From: Sceloporus undulatus
Lineage: Eukaryota; Chordata; Lepidosauria; Squamata; Phrynosomatidae
Assembly (NCBI RefSeq): GCF_019175285.1
Contig: NC_056527.1
Span: forward strand, 122,479,520 to 122,543,519
Length of the DNA: 64,000 nucleotides
Direction: 5' to 3'
Below the pieces are notes generated by a model. It was not told where the DNA came from. It saw only the letters and a program-made list of their open reading frames with translations, and did not search any database. The translations under genes were made by a program, and so were the position numbers. Below, piece after piece: positions 36,596 through 47,464 of this stretch (the stretch's first letter is position 1; every line of letters starts with the position of its first letter).

Positions 36596-36685
36596 AAAAA
36601 ACTTGGGGAAACGACTGCTACAAATTGTGAAATTAAGGCAGCATGACACTATATTGTCATCCATTTGTATACATACGCATATACA

Positions 36686-36720
<35 letters not shown>

Positions 36721-36721
36721 G
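36686..36721. repeat. (GT)n(AT)n microsatellite
   Basis: About eight GT units followed by TA units. Confidence 0.9.
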
Positions 36722-37203
36722 ACTTACGCTTAATATAGATAACAAATAATTGTGATGGCATTAACCAATTTACATTTGATTTGCATGACTTATCTAAATG
36801 GAAGTAATATTTTATGCAACCAGGTGAATTCTGTTGCATTTAGGAGTCGCCAGATTCATTGTGGTTGGAAAATAGCGGAGGAAGGAATATATCAAATGAA
36901 TGCACTGAACTTACAAGAGGAAGATAAACACGATATCTTGTTTCTTGTCATGTATTACATTAAACAGCCTCTCTCAGTTCATCAGAAAACTGCGGTTGAC
37001 TTTGACGTCAATCCGGATTTCCGAAAACAGGCTGTACTCGTTTTATTTATTTGTGTTTACTACAAATGTTGTGTTTGGACGGTACAGTAATCCACATCTT
37101 TTGAGTTTGAAGAACAAAACTAAAACATGTTAGAAGATTAGCTATCAGGAAGTTTATCTCCAGTAGTTAGGACTGGAATCCTGTATCAGCTACTTAGTTA
37201 AGG

Positions 37204-37342
37204 ATTCAAAGATATAGTCGTGTCAGTTTGCAGAATCAGTATATATAGAGAGATCTTGTAGCACCTTTGAGACTCATTGAAATAAAAGTTGGCAGCATGA
37301 GCTTTTGTAGACTAAACTCTACTTCCTTAGATGCATTTGATT
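37204..37342. mobile_element. P1 palindrome, left arm only
   Basis: TTCAAAGATATAGTCGTGTC, GAGAGATCTTGTAGCACCTT, GTTGGCAGCATGAGCTTTTG and TCTACTTCCTTAGATGCAT. This is one arm of the fold-back repeat, ending at the central GCAT. Confidence 0.8.
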
Positions 37343-37503
37343 AATGGAGGATGCAGTACTTTTCCAAATGGCCAACACAACCAGGATATGTTTTATCAAT
37401 AAGGATCTGATCCAAGATTGGTATGATACTCAGGCTTCAATCCCAGAAATCTTTTCAGCAGGTTTTAGGACCTTCCCCCTCTCCATACTCTTTAATATTA
37501 ATG

Positions 37504-37531
37504 CTTATTTATTTATTTATTTATTTATTTT
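37504..37531. repeat. (TTTA)n microsatellite
   Basis: About seven TTTA units. Confidence 0.9.
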
Positions 37532-37816
37532 GATTTCAGAAATAGAAGTGGACTCGGGAGGATGGTAGATATGGAAGAGATAAGGAAGGTTTATGGAAGA
37601 GAGGAGGAGGAAGGAGAAGAGAAAGGGAAGGGAAGAGCATAAAAGAAAGGTAGAAGACTGAGAAGTGAAGGAATAAGTAGACAGGTGAAGAAGTAAAGAA
37701 CTGAAAGAGTGTGGAAGACTGGTAATGGTAAAAATAAATTAATTGAGTTATAAGTATGGAAAGTTGCATTTTTGGTTGTTTGTTTGATTTGTTTACAATT
37801 AGCATTTGTATTTGTA

Positions 37817-37917
37817 TAGTTTTTTGTGGGTTTTTGGGGCTCTGTGGCCATGTTCGAGAAGAGTTTATTCCTGACATTTTGCCAACATCTGTGGCTGGCA
37901 TCTTCTCATTAATAATT
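37817..37917 (-). mobile_element. Penelope-like element end, decayed copy (minus strand)
   Basis: Read on the minus strand it matches 42145-42258: a GATGCCAGCCACAGAT stem-loop region, TGTCAGGAATAAACTCTTCT, then ACATGGCCACAGAGCCCC and a CAAAAACCCACAAAAAACT end. The ribozyme-like core is degenerate in this copy. Confidence 0.55.
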
Positions 37918-38504
37918 AATGTGTCCTGCCACACGATATGCCCACAACATGCACAACATCCAGGTGCATCTACTAGGGATCTGGCCTGAATTGTGTCTCC
38001 ATGCCATGCATTGTGTGAAAGGGCTCCTCCACCCGCCTTTAAGGAAAGGCGCAAAGCTCAAGGGTCAATGCGCCACGTGTTTCCTGGTTGCCACTTCCTA
38101 GCATTCATGTGTGGCTGTTGGTCTAAAGTTTCCCAGGCTTTTATTTCAATGAGTCTCCTCACAAGCCAAGTGAGGCCAAGGCAGAGGGGGACAACTGCAA
38201 TACAGCGCTGGTTGTCCCACCCAAATCATAATATGAGGATATGGAGTTCAACCAACTCAAGTTAAGCCACTTCTGAAGACGTTGTTCTTGGGCTTTTATC
38301 CAGGTGTAAGTTGCACTAGGCACATGGAGTGGGTTTGTTTTGTTTATTGAACAATGCACAGCGGTCATATACATACACCGCACAAGCTGGTGGTGAAAGT
38401 GGAAGTCTGCAAGTGGAATTGCTGCTCATGCGGTATTCAGAGAGCAGTGTACATTGTATTTGCACATTGCGCACTGAGCCCTGTCCAAGTGTATTGCACT
38501 ACAG

Positions 38505-38632
38505 ACAGCTGTCCCTGTCCACAATTCTTTATCTGTGGCTTCAACTATCCAATATTTTGAAAATATTGTAGAGAGAGAAAGAGAATATATATTCAATATT
38601 CTCTTTCTCTCTCTCTCAAATCTAATTTGGTG

Positions 38633-38665
<33 letters not shown>

Positions 38666-38950
38666 TATATGGAGTGGACTCTTGTTACCTGCTGAGGTTT
38701 GGTTCCAGGATCCCCCATAGATAACAAAATCCATAGATACTCAAGTCCCATTAAATATAATGACAGAGTAAAATAGTGTCCCTTATATAAAATAGCAAAA
38801 TCAAGGTTTGGTTTTTTGAATACTATATAGATAAATAGATATAGCTATATAGAATATTGAATATATACTCTCTACAATACGGTCCAAATATTGGATGGTT
38901 GAATCCATGGATAAAGAATCTGTGGATATGGCCAGATGATCATAGTACAA
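38505..38950. mobile_element. Tigger-like MITE ends interrupted by microsatellites
   Basis: Pieces include GGTTTGGTTCCAGGATCCCC, ATACTCAAGTCCCATTAAAT and GGATGGTTGAATCCATGGAT, all matching 32521-32797. Another end lies near 38508-38575. An (AC)n run is at 38633-38660 and AT-rich runs at 38820-38870. Confidence 0.6.
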
Positions 38951-38989
38951 TAGACATGGAGAGTGTATATACTGTATGTGTATGTGTGT

Positions 38990-39005
38990 GTAATATATAT
39001 ATATA

Positions 39006-39050
<45 letters not shown>

Positions 39051-39067
39051 GTTGTTGCTGTTGTTGT
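38990..39067. repeat. (AT)n and (TTG)n microsatellites
   Basis: TATATA runs to about 39038, then ATTGTTGTTGTTG-type repeats to about 39067. Confidence 0.95.
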
Positions 39068-39215
39068 TTTCTGCCATCAAGTAATTTCTGTGTTCGACCA
39101 CATCCTAAGAAAGCAGGCCCTTTATATGAAGGGTAGCTGTGTGTCCTGCGTTATGCATGTAAATTGCCACATTCAGGCCAGAATCCTGTAGCAGTTACTA
39201 AATACACTTAACTAA

Positions 39216-39439
39216 AGGCTGCTGCCACACTGCAGAATTAATGCAGTTTGACACTGCTTTAGCTGTCATGGTTCCATCCTATGGAATCTTGGAATTTGTA
39301 GTTTGTTGTGGCACCAGAGCTCTCTGACAGAAATTGAAAATATGTCACAAAACTACAAATCCCAGGATTTTGCAGCATTGAGCCATGGCAGTCAAAGCGG
39401 TCAAATCACATTAATTATGCAATGTAAATGCAGCCCTAG
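39216..39439. mobile_element. P2 palindromic MITE, near full length
   Basis: The left end GGCTGCTGCCACACTGCAGA, TTAATGCAGTTTGACACTGC is mirrored by GCAATGTAAATGCAGCCC. Inner arms carry GGAATTTGTAGTTTGTTGTG and AAACTACAAATCCCAGGAT around CAGAGCTCTCTGACAG. Non-coding. Confidence 0.85.
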
Positions 39440-40236
39440 TAACCTCTTCTGTTGTGTCACAATCATGACTCAGTATGATTGTGAATACAGAATAATTACC
39501 TAGATTTACTCATTTATTCAGTTTACTCATCCATAACTATTTAGTATTCACAATCTCTACTTAGTTGTGACTATTGCCATTATTGTAATCCCCCCGAAAC
39601 CTACTTTACTGGACATCAGCTACTTGTTGCATGCCTTTGGTGCTTCATTTCCAACACTTATTAACAACCCAAGAAGTTCCAAGAGGCACATTTTCCAACC
39701 TGGAGAGAGCTTTTCCCCCATAAATCCCATCTGCCGGATCCATCAAATACAAAGTCTGCCGTGAAGGTAGCATTTGGAAACCCTTGAGGGGGATTTTGAC
39801 TATTGGTGTTCTTCTATTTTGAGGCTGAAGCAAGTCCACAAAGAAACTGGAAAACTGCCTGGAAACTTTCTCTCTCTTTCCGGCTGTAACAACAATAACT
39901 TCCAAGTACTTGCTCTATAAACTGTCTATAAACTGGTCAAGGACTTTGTGCGGCAAATGGAAGTAAATGGCAATAACCCATCAAGGCTGGCAAAGGCCAG
40001 TGTTTGACTTCTTGTGTGGCCGGTGTTGCAGAGTCTTTGAGTTAACCCTTGATGTAGTCTGAAAAAGAAAAAATTATATATATATATACAGTATTACAAA
40101 TCTGCTATCAGAAACCAATTGCATCGCTTTATATTGTCAATATGGTGCCCACACTATGCCACACTGGCTTGTTACAAGTGGCTATGTTGTGCTTCAGAGA
40201 CTTTGGTACCTATTTCCCAATCCTGCTGCGAGATAT

Positions 40237-40385
40237 GGGTTGCATCCACACTGCAGCAATAATCCAGTTTGACCCCACTTGAAGTGCCATAGGCTCAGGG
40301 CTATGCAATTCTGGGATCTCTAGTTTGGTGAGCTATTCAGCCTTCTCTGTCGAAGAGCTCTGGAGCCACAAGGACCAACTGTAAG
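40237..40385. mobile_element. P2 MITE, left part
   Basis: GGTTGCATCCACACTGCAGC, AATAATCCAGTTTGACCCCA and TCTGTCGAAGAGCTCTGG. It stops after the centre. Confidence 0.75.
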
Positions 40386-40439
40386 GTGGAATGATTGCAG
40401 GAAGGATTGGGAAGGTCAGAATGATGGAAAAGCATTTGT

Positions 40440-40444
<5 letters not shown>

Positions 40445-40475
<31 letters not shown>
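40445..40475. repeat. (AAT)n microsatellite
   Basis: About ten AAT units. Confidence 0.95.
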
Positions 40476-40479
40476 TATC

Positions 40480-40824
40480 TTGCCCCATCTGCACTCAGGC
40501 AAAAATAAGCGAAAGCTAAAAAAGCATCCCAGGGGATGCAGATCCCTGCAGCTCCGAGTGATGCTCCCAAGGGAGGACCTTTGGGAAGCCCTCCAGGGCA
40601 GGAGGCTGAGATGGAGGACGTGTCCGGGAAAAGGAGGACGGCTGGTCAATCATCCCTCCTCCTGCACAGAAAGAGGAGGAGAGGAGGACAAGGAGGAGAA
40701 TAAGCCAGAGCACCGCCTCCCAGGCCTCCCTTTAAGTGGGATCCCAGGCTGGGAGCATCATCACAAGGGAAGGAGGCAGGCTGCCTGCAGGGCATCACGA
40801 CCACAACTCACACTTCAGAAGCAG
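40480..40824 (+). promoter_or_regulatory. PLAT: GC-rich island with splice donor: candidate PLAT promoter and first exon
   Basis: This non-repeat, GC-rich island stands out in AT-rich surroundings. It holds a GC-box-like CACCGCCTCCC, a TATA-like CCTTTAAGTG near 40730, and a good donor after 40824 (AGAAGCAG then GTAACT). Human PLAT has an untranslated first exon with a GC-box and TTAAAG-type promoter and a second exon starting shortly before the ATG. Here a likely acceptor ends at 48747, 36 bases before the PLAT ATG, so an upstream exon is needed. A 7.9-kb first intron is plausible. Inference. Confidence 0.35.
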
Positions 40825-40899
40825 GTAACTGGGGCTCCTTCTGTAGCAGTGCACAATGCTGGGGCATGGGGGGCATTTGTAGTGTGAGATCTGCACGTT

Positions 40900-41157
40900 G
40901 GATCATGGGGGTTTTGTAGTTTGGAGCATGAAGGGTTTGCAGTTTGGAGCATGGGGGTTTTGTAGTTTGGAACACGAGGGGTTTGCAGTTTGGAGCATGA
41001 GGACCTTGTAGTTTGGATCATGGGGGTTTTGCAGTCTGGGATTTACAGTTTGAAGCATGAGGGTTTTATAGTTTGGAGCATCTGGGGTTTGCAGTGTGGG
41101 ATTTGCAGTTTGTAGCAAGGGTTTTTTGTAGTTTGGAGCATGGGGGTTTGCAATTTT
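40900..41157. repeat. Minisatellite, about 23-bp unit
   Basis: Roughly ten diverged copies of a 23-base unit near CATGGGGGTTTTGTAGTTTG plus GAG; some copies carry an extra GGGATTTGCAGTTTG piece. The reverse complement reads CAAACTACAAAACCCC, close to the ACTACAAATCCCAG arm of the P2 MITE, which suggests an origin by amplification of a MITE end. Confidence 0.9.
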
Positions 41158-41612
41158 CTGACTGTTTGATGCTGTTTTAAACATTTGGAGTTTATGGCAT
41201 CCCCCCTGCCAAAAAAAGGGGGGTCTATTTCCAGGCAGCCCCATTGTATTCTCTAAACCCAAGAACTATGGTCTAAGAGTGTAGTTTTAAGAGCCTTCCG
41301 TAGTGGTCAGTAGTGGCCAGAGACTGCAGGAAGGATTACAAAGGCATTTCAACCTGAGCTATTCATGAGTCTGCTGGCATTTTCTCATTCACTAAATCTG
41401 GATTAGTGCTAAATGCAAGAATTTGGTGCCTAGAAAAGGAAGAACAGAGGGATTAGAGAAAAAGATTGGAAAGTCCCAGATTTTGCTCCTGTTCTGTAAG
41501 ATTTCATTTTGGAGATCTACGCACCTTTTGCTTCTCCCAGAACATTTTCTGTCAGCTCCCTTTACAATCAGAGACCCTTTTATCAGTTTATTTTAACCGT
41601 CTATAAAATTGG

Positions 41613-41802
41613 AAGGTGTAGTAGTTTGAGCATTGGACTAGGACACTGAGGAGACCTGGGTTCGATTCCTGGCTAGACATGGAAATCCAGTGGGTGACTA
41701 TGGGCAAGTCATACTCTCTCAGCCTCAGAGGATGGCAAAGGCAAAGCCCCTCTGAAGAGACTTGCCAAGAAAACCCCATGGAAGGGTTGCCACAAGCCGC
41801 AC
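41613..41802 (+). mobile_element. S1-type SINE
   Basis: GTGTAGTAGTTTGAGCATTG, GGGTTCGATTCCTGG box, GTGGGTGACTATGGGCAAGT and CTTGCCAAGAAAACCCCATG. The tail is lost after GGGTTGCCACAAG. Confidence 0.85.
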
Positions 41803-41944
41803 AATATTTGTGCGCATTAGCTAGAATTGTTTCTTTCCTTTCCTGGAAACCTTCCCTGGAAAAGGCTTGGAAGAGCATGGAAAGGTAGCCATCGTTCCCA
41901 AAAGTAATACGATAACACCTTGCACTTTTTGGCTTTAATCCATA

Positions 41945-42045
41945 GAGTGGTGGTTCTCAACCTTTGGATCATTTTGACTTCCGACTCCCTGAATCCCTTT
42001 GGAAAGCCCAAGACACCTGGAGAACCAAAGACCCGGGAGCCGTTG
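41945..42045. mobile_element. Palindromic hAT-like MITE, diverged
   Basis: GAGTGGTGGTTCTCAACCTT at the left, CACCTGGAGAACCAAAGACC at the right. Same family as 12890-13036. Confidence 0.65.
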
Positions 42046-42144
42046 CATTAGAAAACTGTAAGTTTAAGTCTAAAAACTGAAAGCTGGATAGACAACCATT
42101 TATTTCATGTAAATAAGAACAGTTGAATGATATATAGTTGAATG

Positions 42145-42258
42145 ATGTAATGATTCTCTGAAGATGCCAGATGCCACAGATGCTGGCGAAACGTCAGGAA
42201 TAAGCTCTCCTAGAACATGGCCACATCGCCCAAAAAACCCACCCAAAAACTATGAATG
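42145..42258 (+). mobile_element. Penelope-like element end with hammerhead-ribozyme-like motif
   Basis: A hammerhead layout is seen at 42154-42199: helix I strand TTCT, CTGAAGA (42158-42164), helix II arms GCCAG (42166-42170) and CTGGC (42183-42187), GAAA (42188-42191), then C-GTC with helix I partner AGGA. Hammerhead motifs are known in the terminal repeats of Penelope-like retroelements. GAACATGGCCACATCGCCCA follows. A decayed copy lies on the other strand at 37817-37917. One base next to helix II stays unpaired. No coding part is present. Confidence 0.6.
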
Positions 42259-42259
42259 A

Positions 42260-44100
42260 TATATAATTGAAATGTGACAAAGATGTTTTTGTATTTTTCT
42301 TTTTGTTCCCCTTTTACTGTTGTCCAAAAATATTAATAATAAATAAATAAATATAGGAAAGCATCTAAACCCAAATAACAATTTCTAAAGAGGGAGCTAA
42401 TCTGCTGCAGCAAAAACAGCAAGGGTTCTGTATCGCTTTCCAAACATGTGCTTTCATGGCATGGACTATGCATGTTTTATTCAAGTTGCTAGTCCTTCAG
42501 AGGCCACAGGATTCTCTTGTTCCTAAATCTGAGCGTATCACAAAATACGCTCTGTTCCTAGCTATTTTACAACCTTGAAGAAGCCATCCAGAATGCAAGA
42601 CAAAGATACAAAATCCAGCTTATTAACCTCCTGACGCATTTTGGAGAATTAATGAACTGTGGAAGACAAAGCGCAGACGCAGCAGATCCCAACCTCCAGC
42701 TTCTCTGATAACGGTTTTAGGAAGATTAAAACATAGAGAAGGAGCGTCGCAGGTCATGGGTTACTTTGCGTTTGATAACAATAGTTTTCTGTAAGTGCCA
42801 TTCACAGAAAAAGCATTTAAAAGTGAGCAAATTAAAGTGGCTTTCTGTTTATTGGAAGGGGAAGCCAAAGTACTTGAAGTAAGCTGAGGACAATAAGCAT
42901 ACTTATAATATTGACAGTGTGTGTGTGTATAAAACAAAAGCTTTTAATTAATTTTAACTAACTTCCATTCTTTCCTCCCACACTCCTTGGGGATAATGGG
43001 GATTGTAGTCAGACCATGGAGGATCTACCTAGGATCTACCTATCGTATGATAGTTTCATCTTTATGACCCAGACCATCCCAGTTTGGTAGGAACTTACCC
43101 ATTAATCCTCTTGTCAACCCAGTTTTGTCAGCTACTCTTACAACATCCCGGCTCTCTCTCCTCCTTCCACTTTCCCTTATTGTCCTTAGCTGACTTCAAG
43201 TACTTTGCACCATTAACTCATTGGAAAGAGAGAAGACTGAAGAGTCTTTCCCTTCCCTGTAGACTCCGCTAAAAGCAAACTGCTGCACTCTCTCTTAGCT
43301 TGCCGGATTTTTGTAATTGAAATCTTTTGTCATGTTGACCACACTTTAAAGTCACTTGGCCGTGTGTGCCCTGCTCCTAGGGCTGCAGCTTTGGAAGTTG
43401 CAAGTGAGTTTATTTCTTTTGGGGCTTCGCAGAGGCTTCGGATCAGCTTCTTCCAACCCTTTGGTCTCTTCCAACCCTCTATGAACTGGAGATGCAGCTC
43501 CCAAACTGGGTTTCTAACCCCGTAAACACATTTGTGTATTTCTCACCATGTGGATCCAATTCGATAGCTTATCTCCTTTGCACATGCTTGTTGTTCGCTG
43601 GGAACCAGGCAAAGTATCTTTTTGGTAACTAGTGGATGTTGGCATCCTGGAAGAATATTGGAAGTGATCCATAGCACGTTAGTCCCTTGGAATAATATTT
43701 GATATTCTTCCACCAAGGTGGGCATCATATGGCCCTCCAGATGCAGTGCCCAGCATTGTTCGCCAATAATTTTGCTGTCTAGGGATGATAGGCACTGTAG
43801 TTCAGCAACAGATGGAGGGCTTCATGCCTTCTGCCCTGTTCTTCATGCTTCAAGGAGTCAAGGAAATGTACAAGTGTTTTCAAACAAGTTGCACGAACCC
43901 AATGACAATTAAAATATGTGTATTTTAGTACAGACCAACATCCACATGTAAACATGGACAGCTTCTCTTTCTCTCTATTGAATGCTGACATCTTGGTGAA
44001 ATTCCTTGGGAAGCAAATTCCAAATCTGGCACAGCTTTTTTTGCGCTCCTTGCAAAAAACAGCATTTTATTTACACTTTTGCTGTTTCTTCTGCCTACTT
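42260..44100. other. Intergenic, mostly no recognisable feature
   Basis: Unique-looking AT-rich sequence. Only a short (GT)n run near 42918 and a palindromic MITE-like fragment at about 43735-43815 (CCCTCCAGATG to AACAGATGGAGGG) are evident. Short open frames show no family resemblance. Confidence 0.5.
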
Positions 44101-44111
44101 TGCTATTGTTA

Positions 44112-44278
44112 TATGACTTCAAGGTGACTTTGGCATCTGGTGTTCCCATCCTAGGGCTTTCTTGGCGAGGTTCAGTCATTGAAAGTTTGCCATTGTCTTT
44201 GTCTGAAGCTGAGAGATTGTGACTTGTCTAAGGCTGCCTAATGGGTTTCCATAGTTGATTTGAACGCTGATCTCCCTA
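44112..44278 (-). mobile_element. S1-type SINE, antisense, diverged
   Basis: Plus strand reads ATGACTTCAAGGTGACTT, GGGCTTTCTTGGCGAGGTTC, GCTGAGAGATTGTGACTTGT and GGGTTTCCATAGTTGATTTG. These are the antisense tail, body and part of the head. Confidence 0.75.
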
Positions 44279-45303
44279 AGTCTGAATTGAACATTCAGAA
44301 CATCCTAGAACATAATTTGGCTTCTCAGATCCAGAGATTCTTGGATGAAACTGATTGATCCATTACTATGTTGATTCAAGCTTGGTTATGGGACAAAGAT
44401 AGCTTTGGTCCCTTTGGTGGATGGACTACACAGGGAACTGGACAGAGGGAATGTGTCCCTGTTGGTTCTGCTGGACCTTTCAGTCTTGACCATTGTATCT
44501 TTGTGGGCCGCCTTTCTGGGATGGGACTGGGGGCACTGGTTTGAATTGGTTCCAGACGTTCCTGGAGGGGCGAATTCAGAAGATGGTGCTAGAGGACCCA
44601 GCATTGGCCTAAGGGCAGCATACAAGTTAATTGAATAAATAAGTAAACACTATGCTACACTGATCCTTGCACAGTTGCATAGCAAAAGTAAAAAGCCCCA
44701 AAAGTAATTCCTTTACTGGAATTAGACTGCTGAAATGAAGTGATTCCCAGTCCAACTCTGCACACTGGCCCTTTGCTTACTAAGCCCTGTTTAACTGAGT
44801 TTTAGTCTGATTTGCCGTAGCAAGCCCTCACTAAATTAGCCGCAAGATGCTTTATTTTCATTTACATTTACATTCGACTCAGACCGCAAAAACCGACCAT
44901 GTTCACCGAATGAATCATTACAATAGCAAATGAAATGGCAACAGTTGAAAGCACGAGAGTGTATTCCAAATTAATCAAAATGCAGTCTGGAATAGAATAA
45001 GTCTTTGAAATGCCCTTGAAGGCCGGGGAGGAGGAGGTGATGCAGACTTCCAGGGGGACATTCCAGAGGAGAAATCCATGGCACAGCATTTTACAGCAAA
45101 ACCTAAAGGAGACAAAAGGTTGTGTAGGAGGCAGCATTCCAGCAGAGATGCTGGGCCTCCGCTATTCAAAGCCAAACAGTCCTCATAACTATGAAAAAGC
45201 CGTTTCCATAGTTAAACAACCTATCAGGGATGTGGTGGAGTTGCAATGCCACCTGAGTGAAATGCCCAGGTAAAAGTGGGTGAGTTTTCTTAGTGAATAA
45301 TTA

Positions 45304-45476
45304 CGTAGAGAGATCTTGTAGCACCTTTGGAGTATCTGCCAGGTGCATCTGAGGAAGTAGACTTGTCTAGGAAACCTCATACTTCCTACTTCTTTCTTTC
45401 AGTTAGTCTCAAAGGTGCTACAAGATCTGGTTGTGTACTGGTTTCCCAGACTGACATGGCTATATCTTTGAATTCT
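45304..45476. mobile_element. P1 palindrome with shortened left arm
   Basis: CGTAGAGAGATCTTGTAGCA, GTGCATCTGAGGAAGTAGAC, TCTTTCTTTCAGTTAGTCTC, AAAGGTGCTACAAGATCTG and AGACTGACATGGCTATATCT. Most of the left arm is deleted; the right arm is almost complete. Confidence 0.8.
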
Positions 45477-45512
45477 TGGTGAATAATGTTACTGCTGATA
45501 TATTTTAATATT

Positions 45513-45745
45513 GGCCTGTTACAGACTGCCAAAATAAAGCTGCTTTGGGTCTCTTTAGAGGTATGCTATTTAAATGATGCATGCATCCTAAGAATCCGGA
45601 AGCTGCACCAAAGCTGCACTCCAGTGCTTAGGAATGGAGTGTGGCTTTGGCGCGACCTCAGGACTCTTAGGACCCATGCGTCATTTAAATAGCATACCTC
45701 CAAAGAGACCCGAAGCAACTTTATTTTGGCACTCTGTAACAGGCC
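45513..45745. mobile_element. Palindromic MITE, Harbinger-like ends
   Basis: The left end GGCCTGTTACAGACTGCCAA is mirrored by CTCTGTAACAGGCC at the right. Inner arms GAGGTATGCTATTTAAATGA and CATTTAAATAGCATACCTC also mirror. A 3-bp ATT flanks both sides (45510-45512, 45746-45748), which fits PIF/Harbinger insertion. 233 bp, non-coding. Confidence 0.8.
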
Positions 45746-46478
45746 ATTGTTGTATCTCTACCAAGTAAATTTCATGTATATTACAATATATTATTGATTT
45801 TAATTCGTCAGCATAATAAATGCCTTCAGCTGAGGGATCTGGTCAAACGTACCCCTAACTGGGAATGAATTTGGCATTTTACTTCCTCTGCTTCTTCCTT
45901 GCAAAACAAAAAGAAGCCAGGTGAATATAAAAGCGAAAATGGCATCCTTAAGTGATGGTTGTGTGTATATATGTTTATACATTTATCCAATGCTTACAGC
46001 CAAAGAGGACACAATTAAGATCTCTCTTTAAAATAAAATGCCCCCAAAGCTATGAGGTTTTGGATAATCTGATTAACCAATAACCAGAGTTCCTTTGTAG
46101 ACAGTGAGATGGAGGCAGTGGAACAAAGCAACAAAAGTCTTTCTAAATTGTAGCCCTACAAAGTCCTTGAACTCACTTCTAAAATTCCAAGAAGCATCCC
46201 AAGAGATTGGCTTCTTTCAAACTTAAACAAAACTTGACCTATATAGAAGCAGGGAACAGCTTTGACGGGAGACAAGGGATCTGACAGCTGTTGTGCCCAA
46301 AAAAGATTTTCGGATGGGTTCCAAAATTTGTTTGCCCAGAGGCAATGCTGGGACATATGCACACCATGGGAAGCAAACACTTTTCAGTTCAGTAACAGTA
46401 AGAGCTGTTGACTCTCTGTCTCCTGCACAACTGGCTCCTGCGTCAGAAGGAAACTGTCTAATACTGTGACATTACTCC

Positions 46479-46715
46479 ATTGTTGTTGTTGTGTGCCTTC
46501 AAGTCATTTCCGACTAATGGCGACCCTAAAGCAAACCTGCCATGGGGTTTTCTTGGCAAGATTTGTTCAAAGGAGCTTTGCCATCATTGCTTTCCTCTGA
46601 GGCTGAGAGCATGCAACATGCCTAAAGTCACCCAGTGGGTTTCCATGATCAAATTGTGAATTGAACCCTGGTCTCTAGAGTTGTAGTTCAACACTCAAAC
46701 CACTATGCCACACTG
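46479..46715 (-). mobile_element. S1-type SINE, antisense, full length
   Basis: The plus strand opens with TTGTTGTTGTTGTGTGCCTT, then CAAGTCATTTCCGACTAATG, GGGGTTTTCTTGGCAAGATT, CCCAGTGGGTTTCCATGATC and ends in AACACTCAAACCACTATGCC. This is the clearest full-length copy. Confidence 0.9.
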
Positions 46716-46859
46716 TTTTTCCTCACAGTGCCCCCTGACCAAGCATCATTCTGGGTCACTGTGGGAAGTTAAAAGATGAGTCAGGGTCCATGTGGACAAC
46801 ACTACTTGAAATCCGGCCACAATGTTCAGTGAGTCAAATGGGCCAATGGCAGACGAATG

Positions 46860-46980
46860 AGATAGCCTTGCATTATCGGTTTTGGAGATGGCTCTGCAGG
46901 GTCACTTTGGGCCAGTTAGTACCTAATCCACTTTACAGGGTTGTAGTGAGGATTTTTAAAAAGGGGACAACCATCATCAT
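46860..46980 (+). mobile_element. Second SINE type, fragment (family S2)
   Basis: GGGCCAGTTAGTACCTAATC, then ACAGGGTTGTAGTGAGGAT. The same body is clearer at 60815-61025. Confidence 0.5.
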
Positions 46981-47019
46981 ATACCATAGATTGATCTGCT
47001 CCACTCTGGACCCACAACA

Positions 47020-47108
47020 TACTCCAACTCCCAGAATTCCATAGCCTTGAGCCAAGGCAATTAAAGCAGTGCCAAACCAGGTTATTCCTCCAGTGTGGAC
47101 ACAGCCTG
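47020..47108. mobile_element. P2 MITE, right end
   Basis: ACTCCAACTCCCAGAATTCC, GAGCCAAGGCAATTAAAGC and TCCAGTGTGGACACAGCC. Confidence 0.7.
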
Positions 47109-47464
47109 AATCTTAAACTTGTGTTCAGAATGTACCTTGGTTGATGTTTCTTCCAGTCTCAATCCTGCTTTTGTTTCTGAGCAGCTGACTCATCCGTTTT
47201 TGCCATGCTCCCATCCCACCAGCATTATCTTTGCCGCTCTCATCAGCTTTCCATTAAATTGCAGTGACTAAATTCCTGTCTCTGGATGAAAGATCTTTTT
47301 TTAAAATAACAAATCTTTTCAGCTGTGGTCTGTCAAGGATCCCTGGCAGAGATTATATAAGCAGCAGTGTGCCTTATCTAACATTCATATTCAGCTTCTG
47401 GTGCAGAACCTGGAGCCAAAAAGAGATATCTATTAATAAAAGATGTCAGTGATCTCACTTAGGA

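Noticed and set aside
37536-38054. 172-codon minus-strand open frame
   Set aside because: Crosses a Penelope-like fragment and a low-complexity purine-rich tract; no domain.
40480-40887. 135-codon plus-strand open frame in the GC-rich island
   Set aside because: Runs through the splice donor at 40824 into the flanking sequence, with no recognisable domain; better explained by GC content.
40900-41157. CRISPR array
   Set aside because: Short tandem units with no spacers, in a vertebrate genome; it is a minisatellite.
40903-41262. 119-codon minus-strand open frame with repeated LQTANPSCSKLQNPH-like text
   Set aside because: It is the translation of the 23-bp minisatellite; copy divergence and a unit length not divisible by three argue against a protein.
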